Assembly (NCBI GenBank): GCA_036276195.1
Contig: DATBED010000032.1
Location: 1-44,884, forward strand
Origin: DATBED01 sp036276195
GTDB lineage: Bacteria; Patescibacteriota; Saccharimonadia; Saccharimonadales; UBA4665
Length of the DNA: 44,884 nucleotides
Direction: 5' to 3'
How positions within the stretch are numbered: position 1 is the first letter of the stretch; each line of letters begins with the position of its first letter. Made by a program: the position numbers and the translations under genes. Below are positions 28,543 through 37,692 of this stretch, one piece after another. Under the pieces are notes generated by a model. It ran no database searches. It was not told the DNA's origin and saw only the letters and a program-made list of their open reading frames with translations.

Positions 28543-29240
28543 TATTTAACCGCCTGCTTGGTTATGCTAACAGCCTTGGCCGGTTGGTAATAGGTATGAG
28601 CGTTAACCGTAATAGCCATGTTGCTTGCACCGCCGCTAAGCGTCATAGTATCTATAGCTATTGGCCTGATTGATTGCTGCAAGGCTTGTATTAACTGCTG
28701 TGCCGAACTATAACTGGCATTAACTGTGAAGGTAAATGGAATACTAACGGGTTGCGGGTTAGGGCTGGAGCCATTGTTCTGTTGGTTGAGTTGGTCATCT
28801 GTACCGGCAATGCTGGACACTTTTAGGCCACGATCGTCTAGGATTTTTTCTAAGGAGGAGGTCAGTGCCGGGAAGTCGTAGGTTGGTGGCAAAGCATCTA
28901 AAATAATCTTAGAGTTCGGTCCGTCTTTATCACCCGTTCCCCCGGCGTTACCGCCAATCACATTAGTCGGAGCAGAATCAAAGGCTTGGTAATGTGTCAC
29001 CAAACTGTTAAAAGCACTAATATTTGTCAGCAACTGCTTATGGGCAGCTTCTTTTTTGCTGGTAACCCTGGCTTGATATTGGTTTTGGCTGAAGACCGCC
29101 TTGGCGGCTACCAAACAAAACACTGTCACAAAGGCGGCCACCGCTACCACGACTACCGTTTGGGCCTGGGCTTTGTCGATGGCCAGGCGCTTAGTCGGGA
29201 TTTGTACTCCGCCCAATGAAGGCATTTGTTTTTTAGCCAT
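28542..29240 (-). CDS. pilO: PilO-like inner-membrane pilus protein
   Basis: 232 residues. A short cytoplasmic start is followed by one membrane helix (TVVVVAVAAFVTVFCLVAAK), a coiled-coil stretch, and a strand-helix outer domain (TFTVNASYSSAQQLIQALQQ) of the ferredoxin-like type found in PilO. It would pair with PilN in the alignment complex. Synteny (pilM, pilN, then this gene) supports the call more than sequence does. Start and stop overlap the neighbouring genes. Confidence 0.82.
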   Translation of the reverse strand: MAKKQMPSLGGVQIPTKRLAIDKAQAQTVVVVAVAAFVTVFCLVAAKAVFSQNQYQARVTSKKEAAHKQLLTNISAFNSLVTHYQAFDSAPTNVIGGNAGGTGDKDGPNSKIILDALPPTYDFPALTSSLEKILDDRGLKVSSIAGTDDQLNQQNNGSSPNPQPVSIPFTFTVNASYSSAQQLIQALQQSIRPIAIDTMTLSGGASNMAITVNAHTYYQPAKAVSITKQAVK

Positions 29241-29962
29241 TAGTGGGTGCCTCCATTAGTAGGGTTGGCGGGGGTGCTTGGAGTGGCCTGGAACAGGTCA
29301 GTTGGCTGTGCCAACGCTGAGCGAGTAGTTACTTCACTAGGAACCGACAGTTTAACGGTTTTAGTTATGTCAAATATGGTTTTATCGTATGCCAAAGTAA
29401 TGGTGTAGCTAGCGGATTGAGGGGCTTGGGCAGTTGAAGAGGCACTATTCAGCCCAAAACTGGAAAGCACAATGTTACTGAAAGCATTTGTTGAAGTAGT
29501 GGAACTATCTGTGGTATAAGTTGTAAACTTAAGGGTATCTACATAGGTGTTAACACTGGCGAGACTGTCGGTTGTACCGGTTATAGTAGCCGTATCTTGC
29601 GTAAAGTCAGTGTTGAAGCTGGTTATAGCTACATTAGCAGGCGTAACTTCATTAAGGTAATTAAATAAGTTATAAGCAGCCGGTTTGCCGGCGTGTAGAT
29701 TAGTCAGGCTTTCTAGTTGGTTTTGAACCGTTAATATCTTGCCTATTTGCGGCTCGCCTTCTAGTTTGCTACTTTCACTGGTAATATTGTGGGTCAAGTC
29801 ACTCAAGTGTTTCTTTTGAGCTACGTCAACCAACAACATCAACACTAAAATAGCAATAGCTACCACAGAAACCAGCACCGACATGGTCAGAATCATTCGA
29901 CGTTGATGCTGTGCTTTAATGTACTCAAGCTTGACGTCTGGTAGTAAATTCAATTGGATCAT
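29240..29962 (-). CDS. pilN: PilN-like inner-membrane pilus protein
   Basis: 240 residues. The N-terminal MIQLNLLPDVKLEYIKAQHQ is the conserved INLLP motif through which PilN binds PilM. One membrane helix follows (about residues 25-45), then a coiled coil and an outer domain. The Ser/Thr/Pro-rich tail (ATPSTPANPTNGGTH) is an extension not usual in PilN. It overlaps pilM by four bases (ATGA). Confidence 0.9.
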   Translation of the reverse strand: MIQLNLLPDVKLEYIKAQHQRRMILTMSVLVSVVAIAILVLMLLVDVAQKKHLSDLTHNITSESSKLEGEPQIGKILTVQNQLESLTNLHAGKPAAYNLFNYLNEVTPANVAITSFNTDFTQDTATITGTTDSLASVNTYVDTLKFTTYTTDSSTTSTNAFSNIVLSSFGLNSASSTAQAPQSASYTITLAYDKTIFDITKTVKLSVPSEVTTRSALAQPTDLFQATPSTPANPTNGGTH

Positions 29963-30999
29963 GGCTCACGCTCCGCCAGGCCGACGGCCACCCCAAACTG
30001 GTTAGAAATAGCAGCTAGTTCGTTTTGCCGGTCTTGCCCAAAGGTCACGTTCTGCCAAGCATTGCCAATCTCCACATTTAGGCCAAATTTATTAGCAATA
30101 TACAGTGGAAATTCCGGAATCACAGCCGCTCCACCAGTCACAATAATGCGATCAATCTTGGAGCCGGCATAACGAGTTTGGAAGAACTTGATCGACTTTT
30201 CTATTTCGGTAATCAGCAATTCAACCGTGCCTCCAACCGCCTGAAAAACCTGACCCTCTAGTTTGTCTTTACTTAGGCCAAATTTAGATACGAATTGCTC
30301 GGCCTGTTTCTCATCGATATTCAGGTTCTGGGTGGCTGCTCGCACAATAGCTTCCACACCGGTTGGTATGTTACGCATTAAGTGAGGCATGCCATTCATT
30401 AAAATAACTAAGTCCGTGGCATGCTGGCCGATATCTACCAACAACTGGCCAGCCGGGTCTGGCGAAGCCAATGACCGCGCCAAGGCTAAATTATCCGGTT
30501 CAAAGGCTATCACGTTAAGGCCAATCGATTCTAAGATGTCTAGGCGCTCCTCAACGTACTTATTGGGCACGCTGGTCAGTAATACTTCTTGCTTAGTCTT
30601 GTCGGCCGGTGAGTCGCCAATCAACACCCAGTCTATTTTCGATTCAGCCAGTGGCGTGGGGATTAGCGTATCAGCTTGGTAAGGAATAGCTTTAGCCAGT
30701 TCGTGGGGAGGCAGCCGGTCAACATCGGCCACAGTCGTGAAAACCTTGCTCGAGGGAATACCAACTGCCACGTTGCGCGAACTAACACCCGCCTGTTTAA
30801 CCAGCTGGCCTACTGCTTGGGCCAGCTTCTGCAGGTCGGCCGGTGAGTCGCTTAGGGCAATGTTGCTGTCGAGCGGCACGTACGCATAACGCACCAACAC
30901 TTTAGGGCTAGAAGAACCACGCAACTCCACCAAGCGAATAGCAGTACTGCCCATATCCAGGCCGAAGAAGTCACCAACGCCGCTTAAAAATGAGCTCAT
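29959..30999 (-). CDS. pilM: PilM, actin-like pilus platform protein
   Basis: 346 residues, normal for PilM, the cytoplasmic FtsA/actin-like ATP-binding protein. Landmarks: FFGLDMGSTAIRLVELRG (phosphate 1), LLVDIGQHATDLVILMNGMP (phosphate 2) and RIIVTGGAAVIPEFPLYIAN (adenosine motif). It is the first gene of the dense pilM-N-O-x-B-T-C run. AGGGGC lies before the ATG and TATTAT a little further upstream, so the operon promoter is probably at about 31010-31045. Confidence 0.94.
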   Translation of the reverse strand: MSSFLSGVGDFFGLDMGSTAIRLVELRGSSSPKVLVRYAYVPLDSNIALSDSPADLQKLAQAVGQLVKQAGVSSRNVAVGIPSSKVFTTVADVDRLPPHELAKAIPYQADTLIPTPLAESKIDWVLIGDSPADKTKQEVLLTSVPNKYVEERLDILESIGLNVIAFEPDNLALARSLASPDPAGQLLVDIGQHATDLVILMNGMPHLMRNIPTGVEAIVRAATQNLNIDEKQAEQFVSKFGLSKDKLEGQVFQAVGGTVELLITEIEKSIKFFQTRYAGSKIDRIIVTGGAAVIPEFPLYIANKFGLNVEIGNAWQNVTFGQDRQNELAAISNQFGVAVGLAEREP

Positions 31000-31132
31000 G
31001 ATCTGCCCCTAATAATACCATAAGCAATATGGAGTTGTGCCCTGTTGCAGCCGATTGCAATTTTCCCACCCATTTTGCTTGTTTTACCCGTTTTAGTTTC
31101 CTTTAAGCTTTACCATTTTATTCTATCACAAA

Positions 31133-34100
31133 TCACAACACCGGCGGCAAACTGGTAAATGAATCATACTGTAACGCGCCATTATTAAGCGGATCCGGCG
31201 GTACTGCCAGGTATAGCTCTGGGCTAACGTCAAATACCTCGCCGGCACAGACCGAAGCATTGCCGGTAGCTGCGTTGTTAGCACAGCCCCGGGCACCACT
31301 GCGTGGGTCTTCGCTCGTATTGGTTAAGCTATCTCGGAGTGATCCAAAAGTGCGCATCAGGTTAACCTGGTCAGCCACAAAGCCGCCGTGTACCGTCAGC
31401 TGTTGGCTGCAATTACTATACTGTAGAGGCGCGGGCATGGGCGCAAAGCTATTAGGTCCGGTGATATTACCACAAGTATAGATCTTGCCACCCGCACCGC
31501 CACTAGACTGGGCTACATATAATCCGTCAAGGGTTTTAACGTTAGGACCAATGTAGATGTTGCCGCCGGTTGCAACCAGTTCAAAGTAAGGCACATTAGT
31601 AGTATCCCAGGTACCGCTACCACCATAACCATAAGTTATGTCGCTATTAATATAAACATCCTTGCCTTTCGTGTAATAGGCTATGCTTTGGCCATTGCTG
31701 ATGGAGCCGGCTGTAAACTGGCTAATCGAAATATTTCCGGGGGTTATACTGGCATCATCAAAAAAGTTATACTTGCCCGGCCCGGGAATAAGAGCAACGT
31801 TGCTAAGGTCGACATCGCCAGAATTTGGCTTACTGCCTGTCGGCGGCGACTTGGTCGTGGCGCATGAGCCTGCTACAAAGTCTCCACCCATTTTTGGACT
31901 ATCAGTGGTTACGCTACCAGAGGTATTCGATGTATTGCCAAAGCTCAAGCCTGTCCCCGGAGTCGGCCCAACACCAGTAAATGCCATACCGTTTTGCCCG
32001 CTGGCAAAGCCGGTAATACGGGTTAAGGCTAGAGCGTTAAATTGAGCACCGGCACCAATACCGGAGTTCGGATCAGGCCCAGGGTTCGTGCCATTATCAT
32101 CGTTCCAGCTGGCCAGTTCGCCGCCGCCGGCCCCGCCCGAACAACTGGCCGACACACCACTGCCATAAACCTTAAAGTACGGCTCATTGATCACTGTGTC
32201 GCAACCAGTGGCTGGATTATTTGGAGCGCCAGAGTCACTAGTATCAACTATGTCAGTTGGCCCATTAGGACCTACCCAACCGTCCGTATAGGCTACTTGA
32301 TCGATACTACAGTATTTATCGCCCGCGTTTACAGCGCCGCTAATTGGAGAGTTGGTAATGCCTAAATTATAGCTATCCGGATTTATCGGTGAACTGGGGG
32401 CATAAGGATACACGTCGCCGTTTCTGTGATAATCATCCGGTGGTATAAAACCGGAACTACACACCGGAACATAACCAGACGGCGGAGACTGCTGGTAAAA
32501 ACAGGCAGTTGTAGGTACATAGATCGACAAGCTCGAGTCACTTAGGTCATTTGTGGTTAGTATATCCCCATAGAAATTAACATATTTAGGGTCTTGTCTG
32601 GACGGCTGAAGGTTCGCAGACAGAAGACTCGCAGATGCCTGTGGCTGGACGTGAAAGTGTGTGTAGACATGGACTGTGGTTGAGCAGTCGTTGGCCGCGT
32701 TACCCCCGTTAAGTGGGGTAAGCCCATAGTAGTCTGGGTAGACCGAAGTCGTTTGAGTAGTAACAGCGTTTGGTGAGGTTCGGGGTATGCCTACAGCCCC
32801 AGTATCTCCTGGTCCGAGTGAATACGCAGTGTAATAGGTAGGCTGAGGCAGCCCGGAACCTGTCAGAGCCGGACCGGAGCCAGTGCCAGGCCAAGGCTGG
32901 CTTAAAGTGTCTATACCAGTGTTCGTCATACTAAAGTTGACGGTATAGCGCGTGTTGGGTTTAACATCGGTTTGCGGCTCACCAGCCCAGTTATTGGTAA
33001 TGCTGCTAAGACTACATTGGGCCGAATAACAGTTCTGCACCGTTTGGTACCAGAAGTTGTACTGCCATATGCCGTCTCCATTGGATGCCGTTCCTACACG
33101 CACGTAATATTCCACATAGATACGGCGGTCAGGGCCGTTCGGCGCACCCAGACTTGCAACATTGATATTTACATTGCCGCTGCCGGAATGCACGATACCG
33201 CTCTGATAGGTCGGGCCCGGAAAGCCGGCTTGATTGTAGCTTCCCCAGCTGAACTGGCCGCTATTGGAATACGCACTCGTTGCACCTCCAGCCGGCCCGG
33301 CCGATCTAAAGTCACCGGCACTCGATAGTGAGGTTACCCGGTAGTAGACATTCCCGCTGAGCGGCGAGCCGTATGCATTACCAGAACCGCCACCGTTGGG
33401 TGAATACGTTACGATGTTTCCAGTTGCATCAGTTCCCTCATTGTTATTCGGATACGTATACGCCCTGCATATTGGGGCGACCGGCGGAATACGAGGCGGG
33501 CAAGAGTTTGCAAACGGGGGAGTCGCTGTATATTCGCTAAATGGCAGCTGCACTGATACACCATGTGCCCTGTCAACGTTCTGCCACTCCCATTGATAAA
33601 CATGCCCTGCTACGAATGTAAGTGTGCCCCCGTCGTTCCAACTACCGGAAGCAAGGCCAGAGTATGGTACCCCAAGTCCTCCTGCCGGCATCCCCGACGT
33701 GGTACCACTCATATCTTTCAACGTAAAGTACTCGTTAGTGTCTTGGGTTATTCCGGGATTTCCTTGGCCATCTTGCCAGCGCAAGGTTTCAACAGATCCG
33801 GTATATGAGCAGTCCGGGCTGAAGTAAAAATCAAATTGATTAACCCCATTACTGGGCTGCTGAAGACCCAGTTGATTAGTTTCATTGGATTGATTATAAG
33901 GAACATTCATACTACTGTAGTTTGGACAGTTCGGATCGCCAGGGAGCGCGGGGTTAGGACAAACACTTGACGTTGTATAGTAGTAATCCGCGGCCGGATT
34001 CTTAAGATTCACAAACCCAGAAAATGTTTTACCATCGGCAGGACCTATATAAACACCGCCTGAAACGTTAACACTGTAGTTCTTCTCGCTATTATTGCCA

Positions 34101-34789
34101 GAGTTATCCGTTACTTTAATCAGAGCCGAGCACATATTAGTTCCAAACTTTGTATCCGGACAATGGCCAAAACTAGTAAAATCGGATGAGCTTAAAGTCA
34201 CCACCATATTATTTCCGCTGCAACTACTAATAGTTTGGGTATTGGTGGAAATTTGGAGAACATGAGCACCGCCGCTATCAGGAGCGTAATACATATGATC
34301 CTCCCAGCCAGTTACGTCAGATAGAGCCTTGCAGCCATCCACTATTGTTACTGTTATGCCCGTATTAATAAAATTACTCGGAGCAATTACTTCATAGTCC
34401 GAGGAGACACCAATTGTTCCTTGCGAGCGGTAAGCAGCAGAAAGAGGCCTATTCCCACAAAAGTCAGGGCTCGGGAAACTGCCGTTTTGGCACCAAAGAT
34501 AGAAATCCGACCCAATTGATGAAGTATCGACATCTGTTGAACCGGTGCTTCCATCAAAGTTACTACCGTAGGGTTTAGCAAAATAAGTAGTCGGGTTGGC
34601 TGCGCCATTCCCTCCTCTAGGGTATTGAGTAGTGCCGCTTATTGAAAAAGCATTAGCGGTAGGACCGTGACAGAAAAAAAACATGAATCCGAGAAAACCA
34701 AACGTAAAGAATAAGCTAAACTTTGCCCATCTTGGGCTTATAAATCGCCGCCCTGTCGTCTTTTGATTATTCTGATTGAGGTAAGGCAT
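31133..34789 (-). CDS. Very large secreted surface protein of the pilus locus
   Basis: 1218 residues. The N-terminus has a basic stretch, then a strong signal sequence (FSLFFTFGFLGFMFFFCHGP, then TANAFS). The rest is extracellular in character: Gly-, Ser-, Asn-, Thr- and Tyr-rich, with many paired cysteines and few charged residues. The C-terminal part (NIYIGPNVKTLDGLYVAQSS and onward) looks like a beta-helix-type strand array. No catalytic motif. Its position beside pilM recalls PilY1-like tip proteins, but no PilY1 propeller motif is seen. It may be a host-contact adhesin (inference). Confidence 0.7.
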   Translation of the reverse strand: MPYLNQNNQKTTGRRFISPRWAKFSLFFTFGFLGFMFFFCHGPTANAFSISGTTQYPRGGNGAANPTTYFAKPYGSNFDGSTGSTDVDTSSIGSDFYLWCQNGSFPSPDFCGNRPLSAAYRSQGTIGVSSDYEVIAPSNFINTGITVTIVDGCKALSDVTGWEDHMYYAPDSGGAHVLQISTNTQTISSCSGNNMVVTLSSSDFTSFGHCPDTKFGTNMCSALIKVTDNSGNNSEKNYSVNVSGGVYIGPADGKTFSGFVNLKNPAADYYYTTSSVCPNPALPGDPNCPNYSSMNVPYNQSNETNQLGLQQPSNGVNQFDFYFSPDCSYTGSVETLRWQDGQGNPGITQDTNEYFTLKDMSGTTSGMPAGGLGVPYSGLASGSWNDGGTLTFVAGHVYQWEWQNVDRAHGVSVQLPFSEYTATPPFANSCPPRIPPVAPICRAYTYPNNNEGTDATGNIVTYSPNGGGSGNAYGSPLSGNVYYRVTSLSSAGDFRSAGPAGGATSAYSNSGQFSWGSYNQAGFPGPTYQSGIVHSGSGNVNINVASLGAPNGPDRRIYVEYYVRVGTASNGDGIWQYNFWYQTVQNCYSAQCSLSSITNNWAGEPQTDVKPNTRYTVNFSMTNTGIDTLSQPWPGTGSGPALTGSGLPQPTYYTAYSLGPGDTGAVGIPRTSPNAVTTQTTSVYPDYYGLTPLNGGNAANDCSTTVHVYTHFHVQPQASASLLSANLQPSRQDPKYVNFYGDILTTNDLSDSSLSIYVPTTACFYQQSPPSGYVPVCSSGFIPPDDYHRNGDVYPYAPSSPINPDSYNLGITNSPISGAVNAGDKYCSIDQVAYTDGWVGPNGPTDIVDTSDSGAPNNPATGCDTVINEPYFKVYGSGVSASCSGGAGGGELASWNDDNGTNPGPDPNSGIGAGAQFNALALTRITGFASGQNGMAFTGVGPTPGTGLSFGNTSNTSGSVTTDSPKMGGDFVAGSCATTKSPPTGSKPNSGDVDLSNVALIPGPGKYNFFDDASITPGNISISQFTAGSISNGQSIAYYTKGKDVYINSDITYGYGGSGTWDTTNVPYFELVATGGNIYIGPNVKTLDGLYVAQSSGGAGGKIYTCGNITGPNSFAPMPAPLQYSNCSQQLTVHGGFVADQVNLMRTFGSLRDSLTNTSEDPRSGARGCANNAATGNASVCAGEVFDVSPELYLAVPPDPLNNGALQYDSFTSLPPVL

Positions 34790-34794
34790 CTCTA

Positions 34795-35253
34795 CTACTT
34801 CCCGTAGCTTTCCATGTATTTTATCAATTGGGTGAGGTTCTGCTGCTGCTTAGCACTTTTACTGCCGTCCTGGGTATAGAGTTTCTGAAGCTGATAAGCG
34901 TATACCAAGGCCTGTTTGGTATTTCCAGTTTCGAACGTGCAACTTATAATATAGTTAAGCGCCTGCTCACGGACGTCGGTAGAGTACTTACTGGAACCAG
35001 CCAGCTGCGGGCCAAGCGAACCGATCTGTTTTAGACCGTCACTGCAATGGTGCTTACCATCCTCCAGTGTGCTGACTATATTGTTGAGCTTCTGGCTACG
35101 GTTAGGTAATACTTTGGTGTGTATTATCAGCCCTAAAATAACAAGGACTACTATAACCAGAATCGTAATTAAACCATACTTAATTAACCGCCTGCGGCGG
35201 GCTGATATTGGCGCTGTTTTCATTACCCTTGGCTGTTTATCTTCCGCATCCAT
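34795..35253 (-). CDS. Membrane-anchored small protein (TPR-like)
   Basis: 152 residues. A basic cytoplasmic tail (TAPISARRRRLIKYG) leads into one membrane helix (LITILVIVVLVILGLIIHTK). The outer part is helical (EQALNYIISCTFETGNTKQA, then LVYAYQLQKLYTQ) and resembles a single tetratricopeptide pair; two cysteines could form a disulfide. It ends 5 bp before the large surface protein gene, so the two are probably co-transcribed, and it could help anchor or export that protein. Confidence 0.65.
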   Translation of the reverse strand: MDAEDKQPRVMKTAPISARRRRLIKYGLITILVIVVLVILGLIIHTKVLPNRSQKLNNIVSTLEDGKHHCSDGLKQIGSLGPQLAGSSKYSTDVREQALNYIISCTFETGNTKQALVYAYQLQKLYTQDGSKSAKQQQNLTQLIKYMESYGK

Positions 35254-35335
35254 TATCTACTTTCAGCAACTGATAATGCTTATCCTTGGCCTATTGTAGT
35301 AGACACCCTTAGGTTTAGCAACCGTAACTAAGTTG

Positions 35336-36772
35336 CTATTTTAATTTAGATGACATTGATAACACATTGGAGGGCTTAAGGTGTCCATTCCCTATAAGTG
35401 GCCACGGAATTGTCATTGATGGCCCGGTTGGAGGCGGTTCTATAGCGTACGGTTGAGTGCTAGGAGCTGATGCCTCCTGGCCTTTTTGTGGAGGATACGT
35501 AACACTACCGCCGGCACCAAAGTTTATCGTAGTACTGGCTAAAAAGCGGCTCATTTCACTATGTTTTGGTGTAGGCTGCATATGAACAAAAATTTCTTGA
35601 GTACCATTTGGAGCCGTAACTGGTTTTGACTCGCCGCCAGGGTCTGCAAAACCGGGGCTTGAACTCAGGATAGGGCCTGACCGTTCGACAAACTGGCCTG
35701 TCATGGCTTGCGCGGCCGGTACTGCATCTACGCCGACCGCATACTGATCACCGCGCGCGCCCCATGTACTACCACCGCTAAAGAGTCTATAGAGTATTCC
35801 ATTTTGGATGGTAGCCGAGCCGCCTTCATCGATACAATATTTCATACCACTAGCACACTGCCACGGCTGAAGTGGTTCAGGTATCCGACGGATGGGGCCA
35901 ATCAGCTGAGTGCCGTCTTGATTTAATATACCTTCATAGGTATTTAAGGGCTGCTCAGTCCAAAAAAGCAGGTTTTGCTTCGTTGCTGGGTCATAGACTT
36001 GCGAAGGGTCAATTTCGCCACCGGCAACCTGCTGCGGGGCACCGGGTACAGAGTTAAATTGGCCAGGAAATGTCACCACTCGAGTGTGCTTGTACCAATC
36101 TCCATTGTCTATACTTGCTGAATCGGCTTCGCCGATCACCATGGTGTTCGGCTTCATGTACATCCGCTGGCCCGTGGCATCATACAGCACAGCCGAGGGA
36201 TTTACCCGAGCGGCAAAATACACAACGTATCTGCCATTTATTTTGTCTAGTTCAGGTGCCCAGATCTCGCCGCCCTTGCCTGTGCCGTTGGTAGGCAGAG
36301 CCCATGAGGGCTCGTCGTCTTCCGGAAAGATGTAGCCGTCGCTAGTCCAGTGTATCAGGTCGTTTGACTTATACTCTGTTATCGCTGCTTTCTTATGCCC
36401 TTTTCCATTGGCTTCGCTATTATTGGAGGTACAAGCTAGTCGATAGTTCCGGTAACTTACCTGTAAGACAGTTGGATCAGGACAGGCTATTAAGTTACCG
36501 TTGCGGTCTTTTATAGATTTGGGATGCAGGTTAGACTTATGAGTGCTGGTCGCCGTGGCTTGTGGAGTTTCTACGCTAGGTGAGGCAGCGCTGGCAGTGT
36601 CAGTTCCTACCATGGCCGAGCTACCACCAATGGCCGCGGCTGCAACACTCATAAGCGCTAGTAAATTACGCCGCGAAAAGAATTGGGCCTGATTGGCATT
36701 AACTGCCACGACCTCCCTGGATGTTATCGGTGGCTGTTGCGGCTCAATATTTAATTTCTCAAGTGATGACAT
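35336..36772 (-). CDS. Secreted GH43-like glycoside hydrolase
   Basis: About 478 residues. A twin-arginine-like signal (FFSRRNLLALMSVAAAAIGG) precedes a five-bladed-propeller enzyme resembling GH43 (arabinanase/xylosidase group). Candidate residues: Asp in ACPDPTVLQV, the WAPEL motif, Asp/Glu in GGEIDPSQVYD, and Glu in DEGGSATIQNGILYRLFSGG as the acid. Substrate cannot be fixed; arabinose- or xylose-containing polymers are the family norm. TATAAT at 36810-36815 would start transcription near an upstream GTG, so I use the ATG at 36770-36772, preceded by AGAG. Confidence 0.7.
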   Translation of the reverse strand: MSSLEKLNIEPQQPPITSREVVAVNANQAQFFSRRNLLALMSVAAAAIGGSSAMVGTDTASAASPSVETPQATATSTHKSNLHPKSIKDRNGNLIACPDPTVLQVSYRNYRLACTSNNSEANGKGHKKAAITEYKSNDLIHWTSDGYIFPEDDEPSWALPTNGTGKGGEIWAPELDKINGRYVVYFAARVNPSAVLYDATGQRMYMKPNTMVIGEADSASIDNGDWYKHTRVVTFPGQFNSVPGAPQQVAGGEIDPSQVYDPATKQNLLFWTEQPLNTYEGILNQDGTQLIGPIRRIPEPLQPWQCASGMKYCIDEGGSATIQNGILYRLFSGGSTWGARGDQYAVGVDAVPAAQAMTGQFVERSGPILSSSPGFADPGGESKPVTAPNGTQEIFVHMQPTPKHSEMSRFLASTTINFGAGGSVTYPPQKGQEASAPSTQPYAIEPPPTGPSMTIPWPLIGNGHLKPSNVLSMSSKLK

Positions 36773-37042
36773 CTCTAGCTCTCTTAAACTTTTGTTGCTC
36801 TCCACTTGAATTATAACTCTGGTAGCAATTCAAGTACAGAAGTCTGAATTATAGCATATTTATGAGGTATTTGCAACACCGACCTCCCGGTTGATTTTAA
36901 AGTTTCACATTTGACTGTGAAATGGCTGCCGAAACACTCCATATATTATTATTTTTTATATTAAGATATGAGTGTTCCTGGCCCTTGCTTGGCCTCATCC
37001 CTCAGTCTTGACGATTCATATACAATGTATATACTTGTATAT

Positions 37043-37294
37043 ATGATTGCTGCTCAAAAAATTCAGGATTGGGGAAATAGTAAGGGTATCCGGCTCCCAA
37101 AAAAAATGCTGGCGGCCCGACCGTGGCAAGGTGTGACCGACGTGACCGTAAGCACCGCCGGTAATAAGATCATCCTGACGCCTACCACACCAAGCGACTC
37201 ACCGACTTTGGATGAGCTGTTGGCGGCTATGACGCCCGAAAACCTTCATCAGGCGGTAGACTTCGGCCAGCCAGTCGGCAAAGAATTGCTGTAG
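37043..37294 (+). CDS. mazE: MazE-type antitoxin (AbrB fold)
   Basis: About 83 residues from the ATG at 37043-37045. AAQKIQDWGNSKGIRLPKKM is the MazE DNA-binding signature (WGNSxxIRLPK). The acidic C-terminal half would occupy the toxin's RNA site. The preceding DNA holds TTGACG and an inverted repeat, ATATACAA...TTGTATAT, around a TATACT box a few bases before the ATG: a leaderless or near-leaderless, self-repressed promoter. A longer ATG frame runs through this promoter and is rejected. The TAG stop shares a G with the mazF GTG. Confidence 0.9.
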   Translation: MIAAQKIQDWGNSKGIRLPKKMLAARPWQGVTDVTVSTAGNKIILTPTTPSDSPTLDELLAAMTPENLHQAVDFGQPVGKELL

Positions 37295-37623
37295 TGGCTT
37301 ACGTTCCTGAAAAGGGTGACGTTATATGGATCGATTTTCGCCCTACCAAAGGGCACGAGCAATCCGGCCACCGGCCTGCCTTGGTTATGACGCCCAAGGC
37401 CTACAATGCCAAGACCAACCTGGTGCTGGTTTGCCCCATTACTTCACGGGTTAAAGGCTACCCTTTCGAAGTAAGTATAAAGTTTCAGAATACGGCTGGC
37501 GTAGTACTGGCCGACCAGATAAAATCCATTGATTGGGTGGCCCGGAAAGTCAGTTTTGCCGGCGCCGGTCTCTCCTCGGCAGTTGCTAAAGCCGAACAGT
37601 TACTGCTGGCCCTACTCGGCTAG
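37294..37623 (+). CDS. mazF: MazF-type mRNA interferase toxin
   Basis: 109 residues. YVPEKGDVIWIDFRPTKGHE, followed by QSGHRPALVMTPKAYN and VCPITSRVKGYPFEV, is the MazF/PemK fold with its conserved PxxGDxVWxxFxPxxGHEQxGxRPA start. It cuts mRNA at short sequence motifs, ribosome-independently. The start is GTG, overlapping the mazE stop by one base (TAGTG). Its stop codon overlaps the remnant of an MFS gene on the other strand. Confidence 0.95.
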   Translation: MAYVPEKGDVIWIDFRPTKGHEQSGHRPALVMTPKAYNAKTNLVLVCPITSRVKGYPFEVSIKFQNTAGVVLADQIKSIDWVARKVSFAGAGLSSAVAKAEQLLLALLG

Positions 37624-37690
37624 ACAGCGGCTACGACTTCGCCGTGGCTGGGGTCGATATTGGCGGTTTGGGGTGTGCAGATAACTAGGC
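37620..37690 (-). pseudogene. C-terminal remnant of an MFS transporter gene
   Basis: The minus strand reads LVICTPQTANIDPSHGEVVA and then AV and a stop, close to the end of the MFS protein at 39153 (FVIRAQSAKTDPSHGEVVAV, then A). A 29-bp stretch is identical in DNA (37628-37656 and 39161-39189). No further part of the transporter is present; the GH5-like gene starts immediately beyond. It marks an old duplication or replacement event. Confidence 0.75.
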
Positions 37691-37692
37691 AG